Shown piece by piece: positions 7,175 to 16,677 of a stretch of DNA of 40,694 bases (within the stretch, counting starts at the first letter, position 1; every line of letters begins with the position of its first letter). Source of the stretch: Gammaproteobacteria bacterium (GTDB lineage: Bacteria > Pseudomonadota > Gammaproteobacteria > SZUA-229); NCBI GenBank assembly GCA_029882395.1, contig JAOUKT010000027.1, positions 1-40,694 on the forward strand, given 5' to 3'. The notes beneath the pieces were generated by a model that worked only from the letters and a program-made list of their open reading frames with translations, did not search any database and was not told the origin of the DNA. Both the position numbers and the translations under genes were made by a program.

Positions 7175-10100
7175 ATGCTGAGCCGATTCGTCAGACTGCT
7201 TGTATTATTGACTGCTCTAATAGCGTCGCAGCCATTGCAGTCTGCCCCGCGCCTACCTTCTGAGAACCGTGAATGTGCAACCTGCCATATCATGTGGCTG
7301 AAAGCATTCAAGCGGGAGCAAGTGCAAACCCTGGTGCCGTATGAGCCCAAGCCCGTTGTTAAAACCGGCAGGCAGGATGTCGCCAGCACAGAGGATATGT
7401 GTTTCTCCTGTCATGATGGTTTTGTGCTGGACTCGCGTTCACTGTGGCAGAGCGGTAAACATGCTCATCCGGTGGGGCAAAAGCCGTCAGCAAAAATCAA
7501 CATTCCTATTGAAGATGGCAAGAACCTGTTTCCGCTGAATGACGACGGCCGAATGTATTGTGGCACCTGTCATACCGCACACGGCGTTGACTGGGACGAT
7601 AAAGAATCACCGGCTTTCATGCGAGTGCGTGATGTTGATGGCCAGCTGTGCATGGCATGTCATACGGAAAAAACAAAAGGTGCAAAAAAAGGTTTTCATC
7701 CGGTTTTAAAAAAAGTCCATCATAAGCCCGAAGGCCTGTTGCAGGCAGGGGCAAAATTTGGCCGCAAAAAAGAAGTCATTTGTCAGTCATGCCATAAAGC
7801 CCATGTCTCACCAAATAAAAAATTACTGCTAGTCGAAAATAAAAAATCTGAATTATGTGGCCAGTGCCACGATGACCGCTACGGAGAGTCGATGGCCGAT
7901 GCGGCACATTTGAAGACGCATCCTGTCAACGTTATACCAAAAAAAGCAAAAATAGCTGAGCAATTAATTAAAGCCGGGGCCAAACAGGGTGTTAATGGTG
8001 AAGTCATCTGTCAAACCTGTCATCGGCCGCATAATGCAAAAACCAGCCAGGGATTGCTGCTGCAGAAAAACGAAAACGGCATTTTATGCCAGAGTTGTCA
8101 CACAGATAAAAAAACGCTGTTAGACAGTAAACATGATATGACGCTGGTTGATGAAGAGGCTAAAAACATTCGTGATCAAACAGTAAAAGAGGCCGGTGCC
8201 TGCAGTGCCTGTCATCTTCCACATAAAGGCGAAGGGCCAAAAATGTGGGCGCGGGCAATTGATAAAAATCTGGAACCGATGGCGGCACTGTGCCTGAGTT
8301 GTCATGATAAAAACGGGCTGGCTGACAAGCACACTGTCGGTGAATTTAGCCACCCCGTTGGTGTCGATGTAAAACGCCTGGGGCGTAAAGTGCCGCTACC
8401 AACCTTCAGTGAAGAAGGAGTTAAATGGCAGGATGTGATACAGGGCAAGGTAAGCTGTGCCAGCTGTCATGACCCCCATCAGTGGGACCCGAATGATAAA
8501 CATAATAAAGCCGAGCCAGGCGATAAGGGTGATAGTAGCAACCGCTTTTTAAGAATTGCAAACAGTGCCGACGCGCCGCTTTGTAAAACCTGCCATAAAG
8601 AAAAGTGGAATGTAACGGACAGTAAACATGATTTACGCTTAACCGCGCCGGATGCAGAAAATGCATTGGGTCAAAATGTAGATGAGTCAGGAATATGTGC
8701 TGCCTGCCATCTGGTACATAACGCCAATGGCAGTAAACTCTGGGCGCGGGATAAATTATCCGGCAACGGCACTGGCTATATCGCATGCCTGGGCTGCCAT
8801 AATGAAAACGGGCTGGCCAAAGACAAAACACTGGGCAAACATACTCACCCGGTAAATGTCGATATGAAACGACTGGGTATACATACTGAACACGGCAAAT
8901 GGCAGATAATACAGGACAATAAAAACAGCCAGTCCAAAGACAGCAGCCAGCTGACGTTTTTACCGCTCTATGATAAAAAAGGCCTGCCCGCTGATAACGA
9001 CGGCCGTGTCGGTTGTGGTACCTGTCATGATCCACATAACTGGACAGTAAAGAAAAAAGTCGCTGACGATGATATCGATATTACAAAAGTCGAGGGCGAT
9101 GCCAATAACAGTTTTCTAAGAATAGCAGACAGCGGCAGCAGCCAGCTTTGCCTTAACTGCCATGTTGATAAAAAAACAGTACTGTTAAGTAAACATGACT
9201 TATCTGAGACGGAGCTGAAACACAATCAGTCTGCTGTAGAAGATGATGAGTTACCTGCTGCAAATTCATCAGGCAATGTGCAGGGCGCCTGTCTGCATTG
9301 TCATCAGCCGCATAACGCGGGGCCGAACGCACTCTGGTCTCGGCCATTGGGCAAGGCAAAAACCCCGGTGGCTAAACTGTGCATGAGTTGTCATCAGGAA
9401 AATGAAATCGCCGGCAAGAAATTAACCACTGGCCATAACCATCCGCTTGGAGTCAATATCGGTGAGATGACACGGCATAAAGAATTACCGCTTTTTGACA
9501 GCAAGGGTGATCAATCAGCTGACGCTGACAGGCTTGACTGTGCAAGTTGTCATAATGCGCATCAGTGGAACCCGGACGATAAAATGAGCAGAAGTCCGCC
9601 CTTGCTGGATGAAGAAGGCGATGCTTCAAACAGCTTTTTAAGGATAGCCGCGCATGCAGACAGTGATCTCTGTATACGCTGTCATGAGGATAAAAAAATG
9701 ATTATCGGCACGGATCATGACTTTGATAAAAAATCTGTCAATACATTAAAGCAGAAACGAGACGTATCCGGGCTGTGTGGTCAGTGTCACGTACCCCACC
9801 AGGGAGAGTCGGCGTTATATTTGTGGGCGCAACCTTTAGGCAAGGGGCAGGATGCGGTTGAGCAGCGCTGCCGTAGTTGTCATGATGAGAAAAAAATGGC
9901 GGCGAATAAAGACCCTAAACAGGGCCGGCATCCAAAAGACGTTAAAATCTGGTCCACCGAATTAAGGCAAGCGATTCACAAGGGTAAAACAATACCGGAT
10001 ATCCGGGCCTTTAATGAAGAGGGAAAACAAACTGCATACGGCAGTATTACCTGCGCAAGCTGCCATAACCCGCATCAGTGGCAGGCTTTTCATAACAAGG

Positions 10101-10252
10101 CATCGTCAAAAAATAATGATGAGGGAAATGTTATGACAAGTTTCCTGAGGAATAATGATAGCCAGAATATCGTCTGTGCAGATTGTCATGGCGGTGACGG
10201 GCTGTTCCGGTACAAATATTTCCACAGCGAGAGCACGCATTCCGGCAAGTAA
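7175..10252 (+). CDS. 24-heme c-type cytochrome made of six tetraheme modules
   Basis: Very large exported cytochrome c (1025 residues, signal peptide about 1-23) with 24 CXXCH motifs. They fall into six modules starting near residues 34, 203, 343, 508, 706 and 868. Each module has the order a: CxxCHxxH; b: CxxCH followed by an HPV/HPVG-type element in most copies; c: CxxCHxxH; d: LCxxCH, followed in modules 2-5 by a K..HD(L/M/F) element. Modules 3-6 are most alike, sharing a W(A/S)R or WAQ segment, an SFLRI or RFLRI strand before heme d, and an HQW or HNW segment after heme c. Such regular heme spacing suggests a rod-like wire, in the periplasm or outside the cell. The gene is 11 bases after the NHL gene. 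No lipobox or membrane anchor is visible beyond the signal peptide. Function is inferred from heme content only. Confidence 0.9.
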   Translation: MLSRFVRLLVLLTALIASQPLQSAPRLPSENRECATCHIMWLKAFKREQVQTLVPYEPKPVVKTGRQDVASTEDMCFSCHDGFVLDSRSLWQSGKHAHPVGQKPSAKINIPIEDGKNLFPLNDDGRMYCGTCHTAHGVDWDDKESPAFMRVRDVDGQLCMACHTEKTKGAKKGFHPVLKKVHHKPEGLLQAGAKFGRKKEVICQSCHKAHVSPNKKLLLVENKKSELCGQCHDDRYGESMADAAHLKTHPVNVIPKKAKIAEQLIKAGAKQGVNGEVICQTCHRPHNAKTSQGLLLQKNENGILCQSCHTDKKTLLDSKHDMTLVDEEAKNIRDQTVKEAGACSACHLPHKGEGPKMWARAIDKNLEPMAALCLSCHDKNGLADKHTVGEFSHPVGVDVKRLGRKVPLPTFSEEGVKWQDVIQGKVSCASCHDPHQWDPNDKHNKAEPGDKGDSSNRFLRIANSADAPLCKTCHKEKWNVTDSKHDLRLTAPDAENALGQNVDESGICAACHLVHNANGSKLWARDKLSGNGTGYIACLGCHNENGLAKDKTLGKHTHPVNVDMKRLGIHTEHGKWQIIQDNKNSQSKDSSQLTFLPLYDKKGLPADNDGRVGCGTCHDPHNWTVKKKVADDDIDITKVEGDANNSFLRIADSGSSQLCLNCHVDKKTVLLSKHDLSETELKHNQSAVEDDELPAANSSGNVQGACLHCHQPHNAGPNALWSRPLGKAKTPVAKLCMSCHQENEIAGKKLTTGHNHPLGVNIGEMTRHKELPLFDSKGDQSADADRLDCASCHNAHQWNPDDKMSRSPPLLDEEGDASNSFLRIAAHADSDLCIRCHEDKKMIIGTDHDFDKKSVNTLKQKRDVSGLCGQCHVPHQGESALYLWAQPLGKGQDAVEQRCRSCHDEKKMAANKDPKQGRHPKDVKIWSTELRQAIHKGKTIPDIRAFNEEGKQTAYGSITCASCHNPHQWQAFHNKASSKNNDEGNVMTSFLRNNDSQNIVCADCHGGDGLFRYKYFHSESTHSGK

Positions 10253-10451
10253 AATGCAAGCGGCTGCAGGCAAAGCAAAAGCGGACTGGCGATTATCCAC
10301 AGCTTTTCTAAGTGTTTGTACATAAGTGATTAACAAAATACTGATATGACGCAGCGCTCACGGCTTTGTAAAAATACCTATATATTAAGCAGAAAATCGT
10401 TTAGTCTTTAACACCCCCTTATTCAGAAAAGTTATTGATATATTTGTAACG
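10253..10451. other. Intergenic gap between cytochrome locus and activase genes
   Basis: About 200 bases with no convincing gene, terminator or FNR box. A half-site TTGAT (around 10435) lies just before the activase start without a matching second half. The region is AT-rich near its end and may hold the activase promoter, but I could not identify -35 and -10 elements at good spacing. Confidence 0.5.
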
Positions 10452-13400
10452 ATGAATACGTCTATAAGCATAGGTATCGATGTTGGCTCAACCACGGCTA
10501 AATGTGTAGTGGTTGACATGGCAACAATGGAAATCCTCTGGTCACGCTACGAGCGCCATGAAACCAGACAGGCCGAAAAAGTACTCGAACTATTATCCGC
10601 TATTCATCAGACATACCCGCAGCTTTCTGATAGCGATATTAAAGCCTTCATAACCGGTTCAGGTGCCGGCCCTCTGATTGATGTTATTGGTGCGCGTTTT
10701 GTGCAGGAAGTAAACGCCGTTGCGCTGGCGGTGGAGAAAAAACACCCTGATGTCAGCAGTGTGATTGAGCTCGGCGGACAAGATGCAAAGATTATTCTGT
10801 TTAAAGAAAATGAAGGCACAGGTGAACGCCAGATAATCACCTCAATGAATGATAAATGCGCATCGGGTACCGGTGCCACGATAGATAAATGTATATTAAA
10901 AGTCGGTATCAAGCGTGAGCATCTTTCAAGCCTGAAATTTGATGCGGGTAAAATTCATCATGTCGCAGCAAAGTGTGGTGTCTTTGCTGAAACAGATATT
11001 GTCAATCTGATTAAGTCAGGCATTCCGTCATCAGAGGTTCTGTGTTCACTGGCCGATGCCATAGTGATGCAGAATTTATCGGTTTTAACTCGCGGCAATA
11101 CCTTAACGGAAAAGGTCTTGCTGCTGGGTGGTCCCAATACTTACCTGCCTTTTCTGCAACAGTGCTGGAAATATCGAATACCACAAACATGGGCAGAAAG
11201 AGGCTATCAGGTTGCCGATGGTATTGATGAAAGTGAATTGATTATCGTGCCTGACAATGCGGAATATTATGCCGCTTACGGTGCCGTTGTTTTTGGCTCG
11301 ACAGAGCAGTCGCAAACAACACGATACAAAGGCCTTTCTGGACTGTCAGAGTTTATCTGTAGTGGCCGAAAATCCAATTTAAACAGCAGTGCTGACCGAG
11401 GCTTGCATACGACAGTAACTGAACTTCAAGAGTTCCAGAAAAAATACAAAACGCCGCAGTTTAAACCCAGGTCTTATGACAAAGGCAGTACCATTAAAGC
11501 CTATATCGGCCTTGATGGCGGTTCCACCAGTTCAAAAGCCGTGATGATTGATCAACAGGGCGAATTGATTTGTAAACAATATCAGTTATCAAAAGGCAAT
11601 CCGATTGAAGACACTAAAGAGTTATTAGCGGGCCTTAAAAACTACGCAGTCTCTCAGGGTTGTCAGTTAGAGATACTGGGTTTTGGAGCCACAGGCTATG
11701 CCGCAGATGTGTTAGAAAAATCGACTCGTTGTGATGTGAATGTGGTGGAAACAGTCGCCCATATGATGAGTGCAAAAATAACCTGTGGCGATGATATCGA
11801 TGTTATCTGTGATATAGGCGGGCAGGATATTAAAGTGCTGTTTCTGCAGCACGGCCAGATAAAAAGTTTCAGGCTTTCAAATCAGTGTTCAGCCGGCAAC
11901 GGCATGTTGTTGCAGTCAATGGCTGACCAGTTCGGTGTTAAGGTTGAGGCCTTTTCAGAGGTTGCATTTACAGCAGAACTGTCACCAAAATTTAGCTATG
12001 GCTGTGCCGTGTTTTTAGATACGGACCGTGTTAATTTTCAAAAAGAAGGATTCAGTAAAGAAGAACTGTTTGCCGGCATGGCGCGCGTATTACCAAAAAA
12101 TGTCTGGCAATACGTGGTACAGATACCGCGAATGTCAGAACTGGGCAGAAAATTTGTATTACAAGGTGGCACCCAGTACAACCTGGCGGCAGTAAAAGCC
12201 CAGGTCGATTATATAAAAGAACGGGTACCTGATGCCGAGGTCATTGTGCATCCTCATTGTGGCGAAGCCGGCGCGATGGGTGCGGCTATTGAAGCCAAAC
12301 GTGTAGTAGAACAGCGAGGCTTTTCAAGCTTTATCGGCATTGATGAAACCATCGGCCTGAAAGTCAGTTCACGTACCGATGAAGAAACGCGCTGCAACTT
12401 CTGTGAAAACAACTGTTCCAGAACCTTTATTGATACCGAAGCGCCTGACGGACAAGTGTCGCGTTATATCGCGGGCTTTTCCTGCGAAAAAGGCACGGTT
12501 GAATCCAGGCAGGCGGTGGTTAGCCTGAACAAGAATAGAAAAAAACTAAAAGCAGATTACCCTAATCTTGTTGATTACGAGGCCAGCCGGGTATTCAGGC
12601 GCATCCCTGCGGGTAAAACCAACGAGAGCACAGAACCGCAGCAGGGTTTTATTGCAACAGCAAAGCTTAAAAACATGCTGGCTTTATTTGGCCGCGCAAA
12701 ACGCACAGCCGAAACTGACAGCATCCGGTTACTGCGCAGGAGTATTCGTGTGGGTATTCCGCGTGTTTTAAATCATTATACAAATGCACCGTTTATGCGG
12801 GCCTACCTTGAACAACTGGGGCTGGCAGCAAGCAACATCGTATTTTCTGATCAGACGTCTGAAGAACTGTGGAACGAAGGTGGTAAATACGGATCCATCG
12901 ACCCCTGCTATCCGGCAAAGGTGTCACTGGCACATATACACCACCTGCTGTATAAAAAACACAAACGAAAAGCACTTAACGTGATCTGGTTTCCATGCAT
13001 TACAAAAATACAAAGTTTCACCTCGGAAATGGAAGACTCGACAACGTGTCCGGTTGTTGCCGGTACGCCCAAAGTAGTACATGCAGCCTTTACAAAAGAA
13101 AAAGATTATTTCAAACAGAACCGGATTGAATATTTTGATCGTGCTCTGGATTTTACCGATAAAACCTTGCTGGCAAAACAGCTGTACGAGACCTGGTCAG
13201 CGCTGCTGAAACTGACGGAAGAAGAAAATAATAATGCCTGTCTCAAAGCCTGGCAGGCAATGCAGACTGTTGATATTGATTTGCAACGACGCGGCCTGCA
13301 AATACTGACCGAGGCCGAAAAAAATAACTCGATAGTGCTGCTGATGTTAGGCCGTCCCTATCATAACGATCCGGGTTTAAACCATGAAATTCTAGAAGAA

Positions 13401-14168
13401 TTTCAGTCACTGGGTTATCCGGTAATTTCAATCAGGTCGATACCCAAAGACAGCGCTTACTTGTCACGTTATTTCAAACATGATATTGAAAAAGGCCTGA
13501 TTAAAGATGTGTTTGATATAACCGATGTCTGGCCAGAAAATTATTCGGTAAATTCTGTACAAAAAGTCTGGGCGGCTAAATTTGCAGCACGCCACCCGAA
13601 TGTGGCAATACTCGACCTGTCCAGTTTCAAATGCGGACACGATGCTCCCAGTTATGGCATTGTTGACCAGATTGTGGCGACCAGCAAAACGCCGTATATG
13701 GCCATGCATGATATCGATGCGAACAAGCCGGGCGGCAGCATTAAAATCCGGGTAAAGACTTATGCGTACACACTGCAAAGATATCAGGAAAAGCTCAATG
13801 ATCAGCTAAAGCAGGTCAATGAACTGGAAAAAAGGGTTAAGAAAAAACGAATTGAACTGCTGCAGCAGCATATAAAAGAGTTTGATGACGTACTCAGGCA
13901 CGACGACAGGGACAAATGGAAACAGATTGATGAACAGTACCAGCGCTATTTACAGGAGTCAGCTGACAAGCATGATATCTTCAGTGAAAAAGTGGTGGCG
14001 ATTGATGAAACATCAGTAACAGTGCAGTTTAACAAAAACTTTTCTCAGCAGGTAGCCGTAACGCAGGCAGAAAACAACAAAGACGAATTAAATAAGATGA
14101 AAAATCAGCAGGCTGCCGGTTTCAATACACAGGAAAAAAAACAAAGGCAGGGAGATAAAGTAATATGA
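10452..14168 (+). CDS. Double ASKHA acyl-CoA dehydratase activase-type ATPase with DUF2229
   Basis: Large ATP-dependent electron-transfer protein, 1238 residues, of the BadF/HgdC activase superfamily. Domain 1 (about 5-285) has the phosphate loop GIDVGSTTAK and the two cysteines that in HgdC bridge a 4Fe-4S cluster between protomers: C136 (DKCASGTG) and C175 (AKCGVFAETD). Domain 2 (about 349-625) repeats this with GLDGGSTSSK, C479 (NQCSAGNG) and C518 (YGCAVFLDTD). A CX2CX3C motif (648, 651, 655) follows, then a DUF2229/HgdB-like part (about 760-1110) with conserved DPCYPAK, FPCITK, GRPYHNDPG and KCGHDAPSYG. The tail (about 1110-1238) is charged and probably coiled coil. Known for the family: ATP hydrolysis drives one-electron transfer to a very low-potential cluster in a partner reductase. 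The partner gene overlaps its stop codon (ATGA). The substrate is unknown. Confidence 0.87.
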   Translation: MNTSISIGIDVGSTTAKCVVVDMATMEILWSRYERHETRQAEKVLELLSAIHQTYPQLSDSDIKAFITGSGAGPLIDVIGARFVQEVNAVALAVEKKHPDVSSVIELGGQDAKIILFKENEGTGERQIITSMNDKCASGTGATIDKCILKVGIKREHLSSLKFDAGKIHHVAAKCGVFAETDIVNLIKSGIPSSEVLCSLADAIVMQNLSVLTRGNTLTEKVLLLGGPNTYLPFLQQCWKYRIPQTWAERGYQVADGIDESELIIVPDNAEYYAAYGAVVFGSTEQSQTTRYKGLSGLSEFICSGRKSNLNSSADRGLHTTVTELQEFQKKYKTPQFKPRSYDKGSTIKAYIGLDGGSTSSKAVMIDQQGELICKQYQLSKGNPIEDTKELLAGLKNYAVSQGCQLEILGFGATGYAADVLEKSTRCDVNVVETVAHMMSAKITCGDDIDVICDIGGQDIKVLFLQHGQIKSFRLSNQCSAGNGMLLQSMADQFGVKVEAFSEVAFTAELSPKFSYGCAVFLDTDRVNFQKEGFSKEELFAGMARVLPKNVWQYVVQIPRMSELGRKFVLQGGTQYNLAAVKAQVDYIKERVPDAEVIVHPHCGEAGAMGAAIEAKRVVEQRGFSSFIGIDETIGLKVSSRTDEETRCNFCENNCSRTFIDTEAPDGQVSRYIAGFSCEKGTVESRQAVVSLNKNRKKLKADYPNLVDYEASRVFRRIPAGKTNESTEPQQGFIATAKLKNMLALFGRAKRTAETDSIRLLRRSIRVGIPRVLNHYTNAPFMRAYLEQLGLAASNIVFSDQTSEELWNEGGKYGSIDPCYPAKVSLAHIHHLLYKKHKRKALNVIWFPCITKIQSFTSEMEDSTTCPVVAGTPKVVHAAFTKEKDYFKQNRIEYFDRALDFTDKTLLAKQLYETWSALLKLTEEENNNACLKAWQAMQTVDIDLQRRGLQILTEAEKNNSIVLLMLGRPYHNDPGLNHEILEEFQSLGYPVISIRSIPKDSAYLSRYFKHDIEKGLIKDVFDITDVWPENYSVNSVQKVWAAKFAARHPNVAILDLSSFKCGHDAPSYGIVDQIVATSKTPYMAMHDIDANKPGGSIKIRVKTYAYTLQRYQEKLNDQLKQVNELEKRVKKKRIELLQQHIKEFDDVLRHDDRDKWKQIDEQYQRYLQESADKHDIFSEKVVAIDETSVTVQFNKNFSQQVAVTQAENNKDELNKMKNQQAAGFNTQEKKQRQGDKVI

Positions 14169-15742
14169 AAACTAATAATGTATTTCAAATTGATTTTGAT
14201 GCCGTTGAAAAAGAAGTCAGGCGTTATGAACAACACCAGTCGGCAATTTTAAATATTGAACCCAGACAAAGCGAACAATGGTTTGATGCAAACCCGACCG
14301 CATTCACAAAACAACAACGTGATACGACAACGGTTTTATTTGGCGGCCTGACCCTGATGCAGGACGCTTTTATCCAGGCAGCGTGTGAAGGCATGGGTTA
14401 TAAATTCAAAGCGCTCGACTGCCCTGATAATGCGGCGATGCAAATAGGTAAAGAATTTGGCAACCGCGGGCAATGCAATCCGACGTATTTTACAGTGGGT
14501 AACCTGGTTAAGTATCTGATACATTTGCGTGACAAAGAGGGTATTGATACACAAACAATCATAGACAATTATATTTTTTCCACTGCAGGCGCCTGTGGTC
14601 CCTGCCGTTTTGGCCTGTATGTCACCGAGTACAGAAAAGCATTGCGTGATGCCGGCTTCGAAGGTTTCAGAGTGATACTGTTTGAAAGTACCGGCAGTGT
14701 TCATCAAGGTGGTGAGGACATGGGGCTGGACTTTAACATGGCCTTTTTTCGAAGCCTGTTTAAAGCCATTATCCTGGGCGACGTGATAAACCTTATGGCT
14801 TACAGGATGCGCCCCTATGAGCAGAATAAGGGGCAAACCGATCAGGTGCTTTTGCAGTGCAGGCAATTAATCGTCGATCAGTTATTGGCGAGAAAAAATG
14901 TGATGCCAGCATTAAAGGCAGGTAAAAAACTGCTTGATCAGGTACCGCTTAACCGGCTTCAGGTAAAACCAAAAGTGTCGGTGATCGGTGAGTTCTGGGC
15001 CATGACCACAGAAGGTGATGGCAATTATCATTTGCAGCGGTTTCTTGAAAAAGAAGGCGCCGAAGTGGATATTCAGCCGGTAACCAACTGGACCTTATAC
15101 CTTATCTGGACAGAAATATACGATATCCGTCAGCAACTAAAACTCAAGCTGGGCTGGAAAAAGAAACTTGCATTACGTAAAAATTTAATATTGTTAAAAC
15201 TGGCTAACCGTATAATGCTGCTCTGGTTTAACCGCTACGCAAAAGCAATCGGCCTGCATGATTATCACCTCGCCGAGATGCAATCATTAGCTGATGATAG
15301 CCATGAGTTTTATTCAAATGAGCTGCGCGGAGGCGAGGGTCATATGGAAGTCGGCAAGTTAATACAGTCCGTAAAATATAATAAATCGCATCTTGTGCTG
15401 AGCGTAAAACCCTTTGGCTGCATGCCTTCTTCAGGGGTATCGGACGGGGTGCAGGCCTTAGTCACAGGCAAATACCCCAGCGCTCACTTTCTGGCCATTG
15501 AGACCTCCGGCGATGGCGCAGTAAATGTCTATAGCCGAATACAAATGGCGTTATTCAAGGCCCGTGAAAAAGCGCAGAAGGATATGGATCAGGTGCTGGG
15601 AACGCAACCGATTGGTCTTGTTGCTGAGGCTTTAAAAAAGCAGAAACTCGGCTCAAGCTGGTACCCGCAACACCGCTGTGCATTAACGGCTGCCAACACG
15701 GTTTATTCGCTGCGGGATAAAGGCGCTGTCGCTGCTGACTAA
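14165..15742 (+). CDS. HgdB/double-cubane-type 2-hydroxyacyl-CoA dehydratase-like reductase component
   Basis: Cytoplasmic iron-sulfur protein of 525 residues, likely electron acceptor of the activase encoded immediately upstream. Candidate cluster cysteines are C104 (RGQCNPTYF), C144 and C147 (AGACGPCRFGLY), C419 (PFGCMPSSG) and one near 509 (HRCALTAAN). The PFGCMPS and GACGPCR segments are typical of the 2-hydroxyglutaryl-CoA dehydratase D-component/COG3580-3581 group, which includes double-cubane proteins. Its ATG overlaps the upstream TGA, so the two products are probably made in fixed ratio. In relatives I recall, these parts are often one polypeptide of about 1400 residues or more; here they are split. 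No CoA-ligase, CoA-transferase or hydroxyacid dehydrogenase gene is nearby, so a fermentation pathway is not supported. Confidence 0.84.
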   Translation: MKTNNVFQIDFDAVEKEVRRYEQHQSAILNIEPRQSEQWFDANPTAFTKQQRDTTTVLFGGLTLMQDAFIQAACEGMGYKFKALDCPDNAAMQIGKEFGNRGQCNPTYFTVGNLVKYLIHLRDKEGIDTQTIIDNYIFSTAGACGPCRFGLYVTEYRKALRDAGFEGFRVILFESTGSVHQGGEDMGLDFNMAFFRSLFKAIILGDVINLMAYRMRPYEQNKGQTDQVLLQCRQLIVDQLLARKNVMPALKAGKKLLDQVPLNRLQVKPKVSVIGEFWAMTTEGDGNYHLQRFLEKEGAEVDIQPVTNWTLYLIWTEIYDIRQQLKLKLGWKKKLALRKNLILLKLANRIMLLWFNRYAKAIGLHDYHLAEMQSLADDSHEFYSNELRGGEGHMEVGKLIQSVKYNKSHLVLSVKPFGCMPSSGVSDGVQALVTGKYPSAHFLAIETSGDGAVNVYSRIQMALFKAREKAQKDMDQVLGTQPIGLVAEALKKQKLGSSWYPQHRCALTAANTVYSLRDKGAVAAD

Positions 15743-15882
15743 AAGCGCTGAGGCAGCACACAGCGGGCCGTAATGCGTTGCCTAACAGCGGGCAGCCGCT
15801 TCAATAGCGAGCAGTTAAAGATGTGTTTTGCACTGAGATATGATTTAATTGAACGCTCATTTTTTTGACTAAGAACTAAAAC

Positions 15883-16677
15883 ATGATTGTATATCCAGAG
15901 ATAGATCCGGTGGCTATTAGTTTGGGGCCTGTAACGATTCACTGGTATGGCCTGATGTACCTCACCGGCTTTGCTCTGATGTGGATATTGGGTAGCTACA
16001 GAGCCAGACAGCCGGGCTCTGGCTGGAGCAAACAGCAGGTAGAAGACCTGGTGTTCTATGGAGCGGTTGGCTTGATATTAGGTGCACGTATCGGCTATAT
16101 CCTGTTTTATAATTTTTCAGCCTTTCTCGATAATCCGGCCATTTTGTTCAAGGTCTGGGAAGGCGGCATGTCATTCCACGGCGGCGCACTGGGTGTGATG
16201 ACCGCACTGATACTGTTTGCACGAAAATATAAAAAACAATATTTTGACATTACCGACTTCCTGCTGCCGCTGGCACCACCGGGTTTATTTGCCGGCAGAG
16301 TGGGCAACTTCATTAATGCCGAATTACCGGGGCGTGTAGCCGATGCCGATTTGCCCTGGGCCTTCATCTACCCGCATGTTGACCAGCTGCCAAGACACCC
16401 TTCCTCGTTATATCAGGCGCTGACTGAAGGTTTGTTATTATTTCTCATTCTCTGGTTTTTTTCATCGGCCAAAAAGCCACGTATGGCCGTCTCCGGCCTG
16501 TTTTTATTGTGTTATGGCAGCTTTCGTTTTACCACAGAGTTTTTCAGAGAGCCGGATGCGCACATGGGCTTTGTCGCCTTCGACTGGATGAGTCAGGGCC
16601 AGGCTTTATCAACGCCAATGATTATTGCCGGCATCGGCCTGCTGATACTGGCTTATAAAAAGCAGGCTAAGCGTTAA
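15883..16677 (+). CDS. lgt: Prolipoprotein diacylglyceryl transferase
   Basis: Inner-membrane enzyme that transfers diacylglycerol from phosphatidylglycerol to the lipobox cysteine of prolipoproteins, the first step of lipoprotein maturation. The 264-residue product has the expected length and several hydrophobic helices. Family motifs are HWYGLMYL (20-27), the HGG of SFHGGALG (H99), and the Lgt signature [14 protein letters not shown] (138-151), which contains the essential arginine corresponding to R143 of E. coli, followed by [12 protein letters not shown]. The stop TAA overlaps the thyA ATG by one base (TAATG), so lgt and thyA are co-translated, a linkage common in gammaproteobacteria. 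The 140 bases upstream (15743-15882) hold no recognisable gene and presumably the promoter. Confidence 0.96.
   Translation: MIVYPEIDPVAISLGPVTIHWYGLMYLTGFALMWILGSYRARQPGSGWSKQQVEDLVFYGAVGLILGARIGYILFYNFSAFLDNPAILFKVWEGGMSFHGGALGVMTALILFARKYKKQYFDITDFLLPLAPPGLFAGRVGNFINAELPGRVADADLPWAFIYPHVDQLPRHPSSLYQALTEGLLLFLILWFFSSAKKPRMAVSGLFLLCYGSFRFTTEFFREPDAHMGFVAFDWMSQGQALSTPMIIAGIGLLILAYKKQAKR

Noticed and set aside
8421..9035. 204-codon frame on the minus strand inside the 24-heme gene
   Set aside because: It is rich in Cys, His and Tyr only because it is the shadow of repeated heme codons; no independent support.
10435..10451. Possible FNR box before the activase gene
   Set aside because: Only one TTGAT half-site is present; the second half does not match.
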